The notes: generated by a model from the sequence alone, not told the origin. Numbered from the stretch's first letter, positions 37,071 to 46,806 are shown. The stretch: 64,000 nucleotides of DNA from Stutzerimonas kunmingensis (GCF_021432085.1 NZ_CP090366.1:3038001-3102000); one strand, 5' to 3'. A program made the numbers and translations.

Positions 37071-38186
37071 TCAGATGCACGCCTCGGCCAGATTGCGACC
37101 GATATCGTCGAGCCCGTAGACCGCATCACTCAGGTTGGCTTTGACCACCGCCATCGGCATGCCATAGATCACGCAGCTGGCTTCATCCTGCGCCCACACC
37201 TGGCTGCCGCTCTGCTTGAGCAACCGTGCGCCTTCGCGACCATCGGCACCCATGCCGGTCAGCACCACCGCCAGCACCTTGTCGTGAAACGACTTGGCGG
37301 CCGAACCGAAGGTAACGTCGACGCAAGGCTTGTAGTTGAGGCGATCATCGCCCGGCAGGATGCGAACCGCACCGCGGCCATCGATCATCATCTGCTTGCC
37401 ACCCGGTGCCAGCAAAGCAAGCCCCGGACGCAGTACATCGCCGTCTTCGGCTTCCTTGACACGAATGCGGCAAAGCTTGTCCAGACGATCGGCGAAGGCT
37501 TTGGTGAACGCGGCCGGCATGTGCTGGATGAGCACGATCGGCGCGGGGAAATTCGCCGGGAGCTGAGTGAGCACACGCTGCAGCGCCACCGGACCGCCAG
37601 TAGACGTACCAATGGCCACCAGCTTATACGCCTTGCGCTTGGGCGCCGGCGAACGAGCTGCCGGCGCCGCGGGCGCTGGCGTTGTAGCGCCGATCCGGGG
37701 CGCTGCAGTAGCCAATGTCGAGGCAGTGCCACGCGCGGATACCGGCGGCGTACTTACGCTCGAGGTACAGAACGTGCTGTAGCGCCGGTTGCTGCGCGAG
37801 ACGGTATGTACCTTCTCGCACAGCAGCTGCTTGACCTTATCCGGGTTACGCGAAATGTCTTCGAAGTTCTTCGGCAGATAGTCGACGGCGCCGGCATCCA
37901 GTGCATCGAGGGTGACCCGAGCGCCTTCGTGCGTCAGCGAGGAAAACATCAACACCGGTGTGGGGCAGCGCTGCATGATCTGCCGCACCGCCGTGATGCC
38001 GTCCATCATCGGCATCTCGTAGTCCATGGTGATGACATCCGGCTTCAACGCCAGCACCTGGTCGATCGCCTCGCGTCCGTTGGTGGCGGTGCCGACGACC
38101 TGGATATTCGAATCAGAGGAAAGGATTTCCGAGACGCGCCGACGAAAGAAGCCGGAATCGTCGACGACCAGGACCTTGACTGCCAT
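37071..38186 (-). CDS. cheB: chemotaxis protein-glutamate methylesterase CheB
   Basis: CheB of 371 aa. A receiver domain (Asp55 in VITMDYEMPMMDG) is joined by an Ala/Pro-rich linker (about residues 145-180) to the methylesterase domain. The catalytic serine is in AIGTSTGGPVAL, the His in LIQHMPAAFT and the Asp in VVLTGMGADG. It demethylates receptors for adaptation. No cheR is in the window. Confidence 0.96.
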   Translation of the reverse strand: MAVKVLVVDDSGFFRRRVSEILSSDSNIQVVGTATNGREAIDQVLALKPDVITMDYEMPMMDGITAVRQIMQRCPTPVLMFSSLTHEGARVTLDALDAGAVDYLPKNFEDISRNPDKVKQLLCEKVHTVSRSNRRYSTFCTSSVSTPPVSARGTASTLATAAPRIGATTPAPAAPAARSPAPKRKAYKLVAIGTSTGGPVALQRVLTQLPANFPAPIVLIQHMPAAFTKAFADRLDKLCRIRVKEAEDGDVLRPGLALLAPGGKQMMIDGRGAVRILPGDDRLNYKPCVDVTFGSAAKSFHDKVLAVVLTGMGADGREGARLLKQSGSQVWAQDEASCVIYGMPMAVVKANLSDAVYGLDDIGRNLAEACI

Positions 38187-38244
38187 ACATCACTCCTAGC
38201 GGCAGCGCTCCCATCCCATCCGAGGTAAGCGCTGCCTGACTGAA

Positions 38245-40437
38245 TCAAATCCTGCGTGCGTAGCGCTTGAGCATGCTGGGAACATCGAGAATCAGCGCGA
38301 TGCGGCCATCGCCGGTGATCGTCGCACCGGACATGCCAGGCGTACCCTGCAGCATCTTGCCAAGCGGCTTGATGACCACTTCTTCCTGTCCCACGAGCTG
38401 ATCGACGACGAAGCCGATGCTCTGATTGCCGACGCTGAGAATTACTACATGGCCTTCACGCTGCTCTTCCTGAGCCGCATCGTTGACCAGCCAGCGCTTG
38501 AGGTAGAACAGCGGCAGCGCCTTGTCGCGGACGATCACCACTTCCTGGCCATCGACGACGTTGGTCCGCGACAGGTCGAGGTGGAAGATCTCGTTGACGT
38601 TGACCAGCGGGAAGGCGAAGGCCTGGTTGCCGAGCATGACCATCAGGGTCGGCATGATCGCCAGGGTCAGCGGCACCTTGATCACCACCCGCGAGCCCTG
38701 GCCCTTGGTGGAGAACACGTTCACTGTGCCATTGAGCTGGGAAATCTTGGTCTTGACCACGTCCATGCCGACACCGCGGCCGGACACGTCGGAAATCTCG
38801 GTCTTGGTCGAGAAGCCCGGCGCGAAGATCAGGTTATAGCACTCCAGGTCGCTCAGGCGATCGGCGGCATCCTTCTCCAGCATGCCTTTCTCGACGGCCT
38901 TGGCGCGCAGGACGTTGGCATCCATACCCTTGCCGTCATCACTGATGATCAACAGGATATGGTCGCCTTCCTGCTCGGCGGAAAGCACTACCCGTCCGGT
39001 ACGTGGCTTGCCGGCGGCTTCGCGCTCCTCGGGCATCTCGATACCGTGGTCGACCGCGTTGCGCACCAGGTGCACCAGCGGATCGGCCAGGGCTTCGACC
39101 AGGTTCTTGTCGAGGTCGGTTTCTTCACCGACGAGCTCAAGGTTGATCTCTTTCTTCAGGCTGCGAGCCAGGTCGCGGACCAGGCGCGGGAAGCGACCGA
39201 AGACCTTCTTGATCGGCTGCATGCGGGTCTTCATCACCGCACTCTGCAGATCGGCCGTCACCACGTCGAGGTTGGAGACGGCCTTGGCCATCGCCTCGTC
39301 GCCGCTGTTGGAGCCCAGGCGTACCAGACGGTTACGCACCAGCACCAGCTCGCCGACCATGTTCATGATCTCGTCCAGGCGTGCGGTATCGACGCGCACG
39401 GTGGTCTCGGCCTCGGCCGGAGGCTTTTCCGCCGGAGCAGCAGCGGCCGGCTTGCTCACCGCAGCTGCCGGAGCGGCCTTGGCCGGAGCAGCAGCAGGGG
39501 CAGGCTTGGGCGCCGGTTTGATCGGCACAGCCGCAGCAGGTTCAGCCGGGGTCTCGACGACCGCAGGCTCGAACTTGCCCTTGCCATGCAGTTGATCGAG
39601 CAGTGCTTCGAACTCGTCGTCGGTGATCTCGTCAGCTGCACCAGCTGTACCACCGCCCTTTGCCGGTTCGGCGCTTGCCGGCGCAGCGGGTTCAGCCGGG
39701 GCCGCTTCGAACTTGCCCTTGCCATGCAGCTGGTCCAGCAAGGCTTCAAATTCGTCATCGGTGATTTCGTCACTGGTCGGCGCAGCAACGAACTCGCTCT
39801 CGGCAGGCATCGAGGCACCCGCAGCGGCAGAGAATTGTCCCTTGCCATGCAGCTGGTCGAGCAGCGACTCGAATTCGTCGTCGGTAATCTCGTCGGTGGC
39901 AGGGCCAGTCGCTACTTCGGCCGCAGCCGGCTCGCTGGCGGACGGCTGAATGGCATCGAGCATCTGTTCGAATTCGCTATCGGCGCCCTCGGACCGGGAT
40001 TCGGCCACGACCTGCGGTTCGACTGCCGGCGCTGGCTCATCAGCCGAGGCTGGCTCCGCCAGACGTGCCAGCGCCGCAAGCAACTCACGCGAGGCTGGCG
40101 TCGGCTCGACGCGCTCGCGGACCTGGCTGAACATCGCGTTCACGGCGTCGAGCGCCTGCAGAACGACATCCATCAGTTCGGAATCGACTCGACGCTCACC
40201 CTTGCGCAGGATGTCGAAGACGTTTTCGGCGATATGGCAGCACTCCACCAGCTCATGCAGCTGGAGGAACCCGGCACCGCCCTTGACCGTATGGAACCCG
40301 CGAAAAATCGCATTGAGCAACGCCATGTCATCGGGGCTGCTTTCCAGCTCCACGAGTTGCTCGGACAATAGTTCGAGAATCTCGCCGGCCTCTACCAGGA
40401 AGTCCTGGAGGATTTCTTCATCGGCGTCGAAGCTCAT
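38245..40437 (-). CDS. cheA: chemotaxis histidine kinase CheA with triple repeat linker
   Basis: CheA of 730 aa. The P1 Hpt domain carries His49 in FHTVKGGAGF. A long acidic/Ala-Pro region (about 125-345) holds three near-identical 22-residue repeats (181-202, 222-243, 268-289; core EITDDEFEALLDQLHGKG) and a degenerate copy at 153-164. Then come P3 dimerisation (LDEIMNMVGELVLVRNRL), P4 kinase (LVRNAVDHGIE, DDGKGMD, GRGVGMDVV) and the P5 CheW-like domain. No ordinary globular P2 is evident. The ATG at 40437 has GGGGAAG upstream. The repeats resemble the CheZ C-terminus. Confidence 0.96.
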   Translation of the reverse strand: MSFDADEEILQDFLVEAGEILELLSEQLVELESSPDDMALLNAIFRGFHTVKGGAGFLQLHELVECCHIAENVFDILRKGERRVDSELMDVVLQALDAVNAMFSQVRERVEPTPASRELLAALARLAEPASADEPAPAVEPQVVAESRSEGADSEFEQMLDAIQPSASEPAAAEVATGPATDEITDDEFESLLDQLHGKGQFSAAAGASMPAESEFVAAPTSDEITDDEFEALLDQLHGKGKFEAAPAEPAAPASAEPAKGGGTAGAADEITDDEFEALLDQLHGKGKFEPAVVETPAEPAAAVPIKPAPKPAPAAAPAKAAPAAAVSKPAAAAPAEKPPAEAETTVRVDTARLDEIMNMVGELVLVRNRLVRLGSNSGDEAMAKAVSNLDVVTADLQSAVMKTRMQPIKKVFGRFPRLVRDLARSLKKEINLELVGEETDLDKNLVEALADPLVHLVRNAVDHGIEMPEEREAAGKPRTGRVVLSAEQEGDHILLIISDDGKGMDANVLRAKAVEKGMLEKDAADRLSDLECYNLIFAPGFSTKTEISDVSGRGVGMDVVKTKISQLNGTVNVFSTKGQGSRVVIKVPLTLAIMPTLMVMLGNQAFAFPLVNVNEIFHLDLSRTNVVDGQEVVIVRDKALPLFYLKRWLVNDAAQEEQREGHVVILSVGNQSIGFVVDQLVGQEEVVIKPLGKMLQGTPGMSGATITGDGRIALILDVPSMLKRYARRI
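39571..39897 (-). repeat. three 66-bp coding repeats in cheA
   Basis: Copies at 39832-39897, 39709-39774 and 39571-39636 encode 22-residue units that differ at only a few positions; spacing is 123 and 138 bp. The DNA copies are also alike, with mainly synonymous differences. A fourth, degenerate copy is at 39946-39981. Confidence 0.92.
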
Positions 40438-40448
40438 ATTCACTTCCC

Positions 40449-41243
40449 CTAAAAGCCCAGGCTTGAAAGCAGATCATCGACATCGTCCTGGCCGGAAACG
40501 ACGTCTTCACGCATATCGGCATGCATCTGCGGACCTTCACCCTTGGAAGGCTCTTTTTCTTGTTTTTTCTTTTCCTGCTCGGCGCGCATCGCTTCGCGGT
40601 CATGCTGGATGCCCGCCACGCGATCGACCTGCCCCGCCATCAGGACCAGGTTAAGCAGGTTGCTTTCGAGTTCAGTGATGAGACGCGTCACTCGCTTGAT
40701 CACCTGGCCCGTCAGGTCCTGGAAGTCCTGCGCGAGCATGATTTCGCTGAGGTTCTGCGACAGCTGGCCGCCATCGTTCATGCTGCGCTGCAGGTACTGG
40801 TCGATGCGCTTGACCAGATCGCGGAACTGATCGGCATTCATCTCACGACGCATGAAGCGCTGCCAGTCGGCTGTCAGGCTCTGCGCCTCATAGCTCACGT
40901 AGTTCACCAGCGGCGCTGATTCTTCGACCAGGTCCATGGTGCGGTTGGCAGCCTTCTCGGTCATCTCCACCACGTAGGACAGGCGATCGGTCGCGTCCGT
41001 GATCGGCGACGGATCACCGCCAGTGGCGCAGGTGTCCATCTCGAGCTTGACGATGGCGTTGTGCAGCTCTCGGGTGAGCTTGCCAACCTCCAGATAGAGC
41101 CCGTGGTTGCGCACCTGATTCAGCTCATTGAACATCTGCGTCGCTTCATCGAAGCGGCCCTGCTGCAGACTTTCGATCAACTTGGGTGCATGCGCCTTCA
41201 GAGTTGCTTCGAACTCTGCCAGGCTTTGGTCTGCTTGCGTCAT
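40449..41243 (-). CDS. cheZ: protein phosphatase CheZ
   Basis: CheZ of 264 aa, helical. The catalytic region is LAQDFQDLTGQVIKRV (as MLAQDFQDLTGQVIKRVTRLI), where the glutamine acts on phospho-CheY. A disordered Lys/Glu linker (EQEKKKQEKEPSKGEG) leads to the C-terminal CheY-binding peptide DDVDDLLSSLGF. It ends the CheY signal. It lies between cheY and cheA. Confidence 0.96.
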   Translation of the reverse strand: MTQADQSLAEFEATLKAHAPKLIESLQQGRFDEATQMFNELNQVRNHGLYLEVGKLTRELHNAIVKLEMDTCATGGDPSPITDATDRLSYVVEMTEKAANRTMDLVEESAPLVNYVSYEAQSLTADWQRFMRREMNADQFRDLVKRIDQYLQRSMNDGGQLSQNLSEIMLAQDFQDLTGQVIKRVTRLITELESNLLNLVLMAGQVDRVAGIQHDREAMRAEQEKKKQEKEPSKGEGPQMHADMREDVVSGQDDVDDLLSSLGF

Positions 41244-41266
41244 AGTGCCCTCGCGGCGTTGCTGCT

Positions 41267-41641
41267 TCAGCCGTTGACGCGCTCGAAGATCTTCTCGATC
41301 TTCTCCTTGAGCACCTGGGCAGTGAAAGGCTTGACCACATAGCCGTTAACCCCGGCCTGGGCGGCTTCGATGATCTGATCGCGTTTCGCTTCGGCCGTCA
41401 CCATCAGCACCGGCAGGTGCTTGAGGCGCTCATCGGCACGCACGGTGCGCAGCAGATCGATTCCGCTCATTCCCGGCATGTTCCAGTCGGTCACCAGGAA
41501 GTCGAAGCTGCCGCTCTTGAGCATCGGCAGCGCGGTAGTACCGTCATCCGCTTCAGCGGTGTTGGTGAACCCCAGATCACGCAGGAGGTTCTTGATGATT
41601 CGTCTCATCGTCGAGAAGTCATCGACGATGAGGATTTTCAT
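41267..41641 (-). CDS. cheY: chemotaxis response regulator CheY
   Basis: Single receiver domain of 124 aa. The acidic pocket is VDDFSTMRR, the phospho-acceptor is Asp52 in VTDWNMPGM, the switch threonine is in MVTAEAKRD, and the lysine is in YVVKPF. It carries the signal to FliM. The ATG at 41641 (MKILIVDDF) is standard; an in-frame start at 41674 is less likely. It begins 74 bp after fliA stops, in the same direction. Confidence 0.97.
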   Translation of the reverse strand: MKILIVDDFSTMRRIIKNLLRDLGFTNTAEADDGTTALPMLKSGSFDFLVTDWNMPGMSGIDLLRTVRADERLKHLPVLMVTAEAKRDQIIEAAQAGVNGYVVKPFTAQVLKEKIEKIFERVNG

Positions 41642-41715
41642 GTTCTTGTCCAAGTCGACCTCCGTAAGTCCCAAAATGCCTCAGCAAACCGAGCACGTCA
41701 TACCGCAAACAATCG

Positions 41716-42462
41716 TTAATTGGCGCGCCATTCGCCGAGGCGCGCGCGCAAGCGCGCAGCGCACTGGCTATGCAACTGGCTCACACGCGACTCGCTGACC
41801 CCCAGCACCTGACCGATTTCCTTCAAATTCAATTCTTCGTCGTAATACAGCGACAGCACCAGCTTTTCACGCTCGGGCAGGTTGGCGATGGCGTCGGCCA
41901 GCGCCTGCTGAAAACGTTCATCCTCGAGATCACGGAACGGCTCCGGGTAGAGACTGGCAGCGTCCTCCTCGAGCTCGCCATGATCGCCTTCCTGCAGCAG
42001 ATCGTCGAAGCTGAACAGGCGACTACCCAGCGTATCGCCAAGAATGCCGTAATACTCGTCGAGACTTAGCTTAAGTTCGGCCGCAACCTCGTGATCTTTA
42101 GCGTCGCGCCCGGTTTTCGCTTCGATCGCCCGGATCGCCTCGCTGACCATCCGCGAATTGCGATGTACCGAACGCGGCGCCCAGTCACCCTTGCGGACTT
42201 CGTCCAGCATGGTGCCGCGAATGCGGATACCGGCGTAGGTTTCAAAGCTGGCACCCTTGCCGGCGTCGTATTTCTTAGCTGCTTCCAGCAGTCCGATCAT
42301 TCCAGCCTGAATCAGATCGTCCACTTGCACGCTTGCAGGCAGACGCGCCAACAAGTGGTAAGCGATTCGCTTGACCAACGGGGCGTACTGATCGATCAGG
42401 CGGTACTGCGCATCCTTTGCCTGAGCCTTGCTGTAATACATAGCGGATCCGGCACCTGTCAT
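41716..42462 (-). CDS. fliA: flagellar sigma factor FliA (sigma28)
   Basis: Sigma28 of 248 aa with region 2 (LIDQYAPLVKRIAYHLLARLPASVQVDDLIQAGMIGL) and region 4 (LNLKEIGQVLGVSESRVSQLHSQC). It transcribes late flagellar genes once FlgM is exported. The ATG at 42462 overlaps the fleN stop (ATGA); a second ATG at 42441 (MYYSKAQAK) would also fit. It sits in the usual fleN-fliA-cheY order. Confidence 0.96.
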   Translation of the reverse strand: MTGAGSAMYYSKAQAKDAQYRLIDQYAPLVKRIAYHLLARLPASVQVDDLIQAGMIGLLEAAKKYDAGKGASFETYAGIRIRGTMLDEVRKGDWAPRSVHRNSRMVSEAIRAIEAKTGRDAKDHEVAAELKLSLDEYYGILGDTLGSRLFSFDDLLQEGDHGELEEDAASLYPEPFRDLEDERFQQALADAIANLPEREKLVLSLYYDEELNLKEIGQVLGVSESRVSQLHSQCAARLRARLGEWRAN

Positions 42463-43286
42463 TCGTGGCTGGGTGAAGCGGGGCTGATGAGGCGCTCTAC
42501 GAAGAACTCGAGATGACCCCGCGGCGTCGCCGGCAGAGGCCAGGTATCAACCTTCTGCGCGATCGCCTTGAAGGCTAGTGCACATTTCGAGCGCGGGTAC
42601 GCTTCATAGACTGCGCGCTGCTTCTGCACGGCCTTGCGCACCGCTTCGTCGTAAGGGACTGCACCGACATACTGCAGCGCCACGTCGAGAAAGCGCTCGG
42701 TAACCTTGGTCAGCTTGGCGAACAAATTGCGGCCTTCCTGCGGTGCGTGAGCCATGTTGGCCAACACGCGGAAGCGGCTGATGCCGTAATCGCGGTTCAG
42801 CAGCTTGATAAGTGCATAGGCGTCGGTGATGGACGTGGGCTCGTCGGTGACCACCAGCAGCACTTCCTGAGCTGCGCGCACGAAGCTCACTACGGAATCG
42901 CCGATGCCAGCCGCGGTGTCGATGATCAGCACGTCGAGCTCGTCGCCAAGCTCGCTGAACGCCTGGATCAACCCGGCGTGCTGCAGGGAAGACAGCTGCA
43001 CCATGCTCTGCGTGCCGGATGCGGCCGGCACTACGCGGATGCCACCCGGCCCCTGGATCAGTACGTCGCGCAGATCACATTCGCCGGCGATGACGTCAGC
43101 CAGGGTGCGCTTGGTGGTAAGCCCCAGCAGCACGTCGACGTTGGCCAGGCCAAGGTCGGCGTCAAGCAACACCACACGCCGGCCGAGGTCCGCCAGCGCC
43201 AGTGCCAGATTGACCGACACGTTGGTCTTGCCGACGCCACCCTTGCCGCCAGTCACCGCAATCACCTGTACGGGATGCATACCCAT
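42459..43286 (-). CDS. fleN: flagellar number regulator FleN (FlhG)
   Basis: MinD-like ATPase of 275 aa with deviant Walker A TGGKGGVGKTNVSVNLA, LLDADLGLANVDVLLG and LIIDTAAGIGDSV. FleN binds FleQ and lowers its activity, limiting cells to one polar flagellum. The start MGMHPVQVIAVTG at 43286 is chosen. The order flhF-fleN-fliA is the usual one. Confidence 0.96.
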   Translation of the reverse strand: MGMHPVQVIAVTGGKGGVGKTNVSVNLALALADLGRRVVLLDADLGLANVDVLLGLTTKRTLADVIAGECDLRDVLIQGPGGIRVVPAASGTQSMVQLSSLQHAGLIQAFSELGDELDVLIIDTAAGIGDSVVSFVRAAQEVLLVVTDEPTSITDAYALIKLLNRDYGISRFRVLANMAHAPQEGRNLFAKLTKVTERFLDVALQYVGAVPYDEAVRKAVQKQRAVYEAYPRSKCALAFKAIAQKVDTWPLPATPRGHLEFFVERLISPASPSHE

Positions 43287-43377
43287 GTTCACATGCCTAT
43301 ATCTTGCTGGGGCCTTGCGGCCGGCGATGCGTCCGCATGGCACGCATCTGATTCATTCGAGTACCGCTGTCGCAGCA

Positions 43378-44670
43378 TCATCCAGCCCGCCGTGACGAGC
43401 CGTTGTACAACCCGGCGAACATGTCGGCCATGGTTTCTTCGCTCGGCTCCTCGCCGGACTGCAGGCTCACCGCCCGGCTGACCAGCTGATGGCTGCGCGG
43501 CAGATGCAGGTCGTCAGGAATCCGGGGACCATCGGCCAGGTAGGCTATCGGCAAATGCTGGCTGATCGTGAGACCGAGCACATCGCCAAGGCTGCCCGCC
43601 TCGTCGAGCTTCGTCAGGATACAACCGGCCAGCCCACAACGACGATAGTTGTGCCATGCAGCCTTGAGCACCTGGCTCTGGCTGGTTGCCGCCAGCACCA
43701 GGTAATTCTTCGATTTGACGCCCTTGTCCGACAGCGCTTCGAGCTGCATGCGCAGCGTCGGATCGCTTGCCGGCAAGCCGGCGGTGTCGATCAGGATGAT
43801 CCGCTTACGCGCCAGCGAGGCCAGCGATTTGCTCAGCGGCTGGCTAGGATCGATCTGCACCACCGGCACGTCGAGGATCCGGCCCAGTGTCTTGAGCTGT
43901 TCCTGCGCACCGATCCGATAATTGTCCATGCTGGCCAGCGCAATGCTCTGCGCGCCGTGTTTCAGCACGTAGCGAGCAGCCAGCTTGGCCAGCGTAGTGG
44001 TCTTGCCGACGCCTGCTGGGCCGACCAGAGCAATCACACCGCCCTCTTCCAGCGGCTCGTTCTTGGTGACCTTGATTGCCTGCGCCAGATACGCCAGCAC
44101 CATGCGCCAGGCCTGACGCGGCTCGTTAATGCCGGCGACCTTTTCCAGCAGGCTACGCGACAGCTCGGCCGGCAGGCCCAGGCGTTGCAGACGGCGCCAG
44201 AGGCCTGCCTGCTGCGGGCGACGGCTCTGCTCCTGGCCCCAGGCGATCGAGCCGAGCTGCACTTCGATCAGCTCGCGCAAACCGTGCAGTTCCGAGTACA
44301 TCGCTTCGATGGCTCGGGAGTCGGCCGCGGGTGAAGGCTCGGCGACCGTATCGGGCTGCACCTTGCTGGCCGCGACGGCAGGCTTCTCGTCAACCAGTTG
44401 ACGATCCTGCATCTTCGCGCGCGGCGCAGCGCTCAGCTCGGCATGTGCATTGGCCAGCCGCGACTGCGTCTTGCGCAATTCGGCTTCCAGCGCCGGGTTG
44501 GGCTTGTTGGCCGCCGGCGCGGACTGCATGGGGTAATCGAGCACAGCGGTCAGCTCGACGCCACCGGCCACCCGGCGATTGCCGATGATCACGGCATCGG
44601 CGCCCAGCTCGTCGCGAACCATTTTCATGGCGATGCGCATATCGGCGGCGAAGAAACGTTTGACCTGCAT
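43378..44670 (-). CDS. flhF: SRP-like GTPase FlhF
   Basis: Protein of 430 aa. A variable N-terminal part begins MQVKRFFAADMRIAMKMVRDELG. The NG GTPase domain has VGPAGVGKTTTLAKLAA (P-loop), IDTAGLPASDP and TKLDEAGSLG. FlhF places the flagellum at the cell pole. The ATG at 44670 has GAGGG upstream; the in-frame GTG three codons earlier is less likely. It is 15 bp downstream of flhA. Confidence 0.96.
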   Translation of the reverse strand: MQVKRFFAADMRIAMKMVRDELGADAVIIGNRRVAGGVELTAVLDYPMQSAPAANKPNPALEAELRKTQSRLANAHAELSAAPRAKMQDRQLVDEKPAVAASKVQPDTVAEPSPAADSRAIEAMYSELHGLRELIEVQLGSIAWGQEQSRRPQQAGLWRRLQRLGLPAELSRSLLEKVAGINEPRQAWRMVLAYLAQAIKVTKNEPLEEGGVIALVGPAGVGKTTTLAKLAARYVLKHGAQSIALASMDNYRIGAQEQLKTLGRILDVPVVQIDPSQPLSKSLASLARKRIILIDTAGLPASDPTLRMQLEALSDKGVKSKNYLVLAATSQSQVLKAAWHNYRRCGLAGCILTKLDEAGSLGDVLGLTISQHLPIAYLADGPRIPDDLHLPRSHQLVSRAVSLQSGEEPSEETMADMFAGLYNGSSRRAG

Positions 44671-44685
44671 GGCCTGCACCCTCGG

Positions 44686-46806
44686 TTAATTCTGACCCAC
44701 CGTCGAGACGATGGTGACCTGCTTGTTGTCCGGTATTTCCTGGTAGGCCAGAACATGAATGTTCGGTACCGCCAGACGCGCGAATCTCGACAGCATCGCC
44801 CGTACCGGGCCGGCTACCAGCAGTACCGCCGGCTTGCCGAGCATTTCTTGACGCTGTGCTGCTTCTACCAGGGACCTTTGCAACTTTTCGGCCATTCCCG
44901 GCTCCAGCAAAATGCCGTCTTCGGAGCCTTGACCAGCCTTCTGCAGGCTATTGAGCAAAATCTGTTCCAACCGAGGCTCCAGAGTGATCACAGGCAGCTC
45001 CGGCTCTAGTCCCACAACGTTTTGCACGATTGCGCGAGACAATGCGACGCGTACCGCAGCAACCATTGCGGCGGGATCTTGACTCTTGGCGGCCGCATTG
45101 GCGATGGCCTCGGCGATGGTCCGGATGTCGCGCACCGGCACCTGCTCCTGCAGCAAGGCTTGCAGCACCTTGAGCAGCGTGGACAGCGAAACCATCCCGG
45201 GCACCAGCTCCTCGGCCAGCTTGGGCGAGCTCTTGGCCAGCAGCTGCAACAGCTGCTGGACCTCCTCATGGCCAAGCAGTTCGTGGGCATGCTTGTGCAG
45301 CACCTGATTGAGGTGGGTGGCGACCACCGTACTGGCATCCACCACGGTATAACCAAGCGACTGCGCCTGATCACGCTGGCTCGCTTCGATCCAGACCGCC
45401 TCCAGCCCGAACGCCGGATCTCTGGCGGTAATGCCATTGAGCGGCCCGAACACCTGGCCCGGGTTAATCGCCAGCTCCCGATCCGGATAGACCTCAGCCT
45501 CGGCCAGACTCACCCCCATCAGCGTCAAGCGATAGGCGTTGGGCAACAGATCGAGGTTGTCACGGATGTGAACCGAGGGCATGAGAAAACCCAGGTCCTG
45601 CGAGAGCTTCTTGCGTACGCCCTTGATTCGGGCCAGCAGCTGGCCACCCTGGTTGCGATCCACCAGCGGAATCAGACGGTATCCAACTTCCAGCCCCACC
45701 ATGTCCACCGGGGTTACATCGTCCCAACCCAGCTCCTTGGTTTCGGCCGCACGCTGGGCCGGGAGCAGATCCTGCTGTTTCTGTACTTCCTGCTCGGCCT
45801 TCTTCACGACCTGCTTCTGCCGATGCCAGATCCAGTAGGCACCCGCTGCAGCCGCGGCGCCAAGGCCGAGAAAGGACATGTGCGGCATGCCGGGAACCAG
45901 ACCCATGGCAATCATGATTGCCGCGGAAACGGCCAGCGCCTTGGGCGAGGCGAACATCTGCCGCTGCACCTGCTGCCCCATGTCCTCGGAACTGGTAACG
46001 CGGGTAACCATGATGGCCGCCGCGGTGGACAGCAGCAGCGAAGGAATCTGCGCAACCAGGCCATCACCGATGGTCAGCAGTGCATAGACCTGGCCGGCAT
46101 CGCTGAAGCTCATGCCGTGCTGCGCCATGCCGATACCGACGCCGCCGATCAGGTTGATGAAGAGAATCAGCAGACCGGCGATGGCGTCACCACGGACGAA
46201 CTTCGACGCACCATCCATGGAACCGTAGAAATCAGCTTCCGATGACACTTCACTACGTCGCTTCTTGGCTTCTTCCTGGTCGATCAGGCCGGCGTTGAGG
46301 TCGGCGTCGATCGCCATCTGCTTGCCGGGCATGGCATCAAGGGTGAAGCGCGCACTCACTTCCGAGATGCGGCCGGCACCCTTGGTCACCACGACGAAGT
46401 TGATGATCATCAGGATCGCGAACACCACGATACCGACGACGTAGTTGCCGCCGATCACCACATTACCGAAGGCCTCGATCACATGGCCGGCAGCGGAGCC
46501 GCCTTCATGGCCGTTGATCAGCACCACCCGCGTCGACGCCACGTTCAACGCCAGACGCATCAGTGTGGCAACCAGCAGAATCGTCGGGAACACTGCGAAA
46601 TCCAGCGGGCGCAACGCATAGACGCTGACCAGCAGCACGACGATCGACAACGCAATGTTGAAGGTGAACAGCAGATCCAGCAGGAACGGCGGCACCGACA
46701 GCATCATCATGCCCATCATCACGAGCAGCAGCAGCGGCACGCCGAGGTTGCCGCGCCCCGCACCCGTCAGGCCATTGCGAATATTGATGAGTTGCGTGCG
46801 ATCCAA
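44686..46806 (-). CDS. flhA: flagellar export gate protein FlhA
   Basis: FlhA of 706 aa with eight N-terminal membrane helices (to about residue 330) and the conserved cytoplasmic FHIPEP loop (GAGRISEVSARFTLDAMPGKQMAIDADLNAGLID). The C-terminal cytoplasmic domain binds export chaperones (LDLLPNAYRLTLMGVSLAEAEVYPD). It forms the nonameric export ring. A sigma54-type element lies 60 bp upstream. The usual neighbour flhB is separated from it by a plus-strand sodC gene. Confidence 0.97.
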   Translation of the reverse strand: MDRTQLINIRNGLTGAGRGNLGVPLLLLVMMGMMMLSVPPFLLDLLFTFNIALSIVVLLVSVYALRPLDFAVFPTILLVATLMRLALNVASTRVVLINGHEGGSAAGHVIEAFGNVVIGGNYVVGIVVFAILMIINFVVVTKGAGRISEVSARFTLDAMPGKQMAIDADLNAGLIDQEEAKKRRSEVSSEADFYGSMDGASKFVRGDAIAGLLILFINLIGGVGIGMAQHGMSFSDAGQVYALLTIGDGLVAQIPSLLLSTAAAIMVTRVTSSEDMGQQVQRQMFASPKALAVSAAIMIAMGLVPGMPHMSFLGLGAAAAAGAYWIWHRQKQVVKKAEQEVQKQQDLLPAQRAAETKELGWDDVTPVDMVGLEVGYRLIPLVDRNQGGQLLARIKGVRKKLSQDLGFLMPSVHIRDNLDLLPNAYRLTLMGVSLAEAEVYPDRELAINPGQVFGPLNGITARDPAFGLEAVWIEASQRDQAQSLGYTVVDASTVVATHLNQVLHKHAHELLGHEEVQQLLQLLAKSSPKLAEELVPGMVSLSTLLKVLQALLQEQVPVRDIRTIAEAIANAAAKSQDPAAMVAAVRVALSRAIVQNVVGLEPELPVITLEPRLEQILLNSLQKAGQGSEDGILLEPGMAEKLQRSLVEAAQRQEMLGKPAVLLVAGPVRAMLSRFARLAVPNIHVLAYQEIPDNKQVTIVSTVGQN

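Noticed and set aside
36624-38228. 534-aa plus-strand ORF opposite motC and cheB
   Set aside because: Antisense shadow; Arg/Ser-rich low-complexity translation, while the minus strand has clear MotC and CheB.
38449-40371. 640-aa plus-strand ORF opposite cheA
   Set aside because: It is an antisense shadow of cheA; residue composition is His/Gln/Leu-skewed with no family motif, and the cheA reading has all CheA domains.
41642-41715. Sigma28 promoter before cheY
   Set aside because: I looked for a TAAAG/GCCGATAA-type pair in the fliA-cheY gap and found no match with acceptable spacing.
45022-46245. 407-aa plus-strand ORF opposite flhA
   Set aside because: Shadow of flhA; His/Gln-rich translation typical of antisense high-GC frames.
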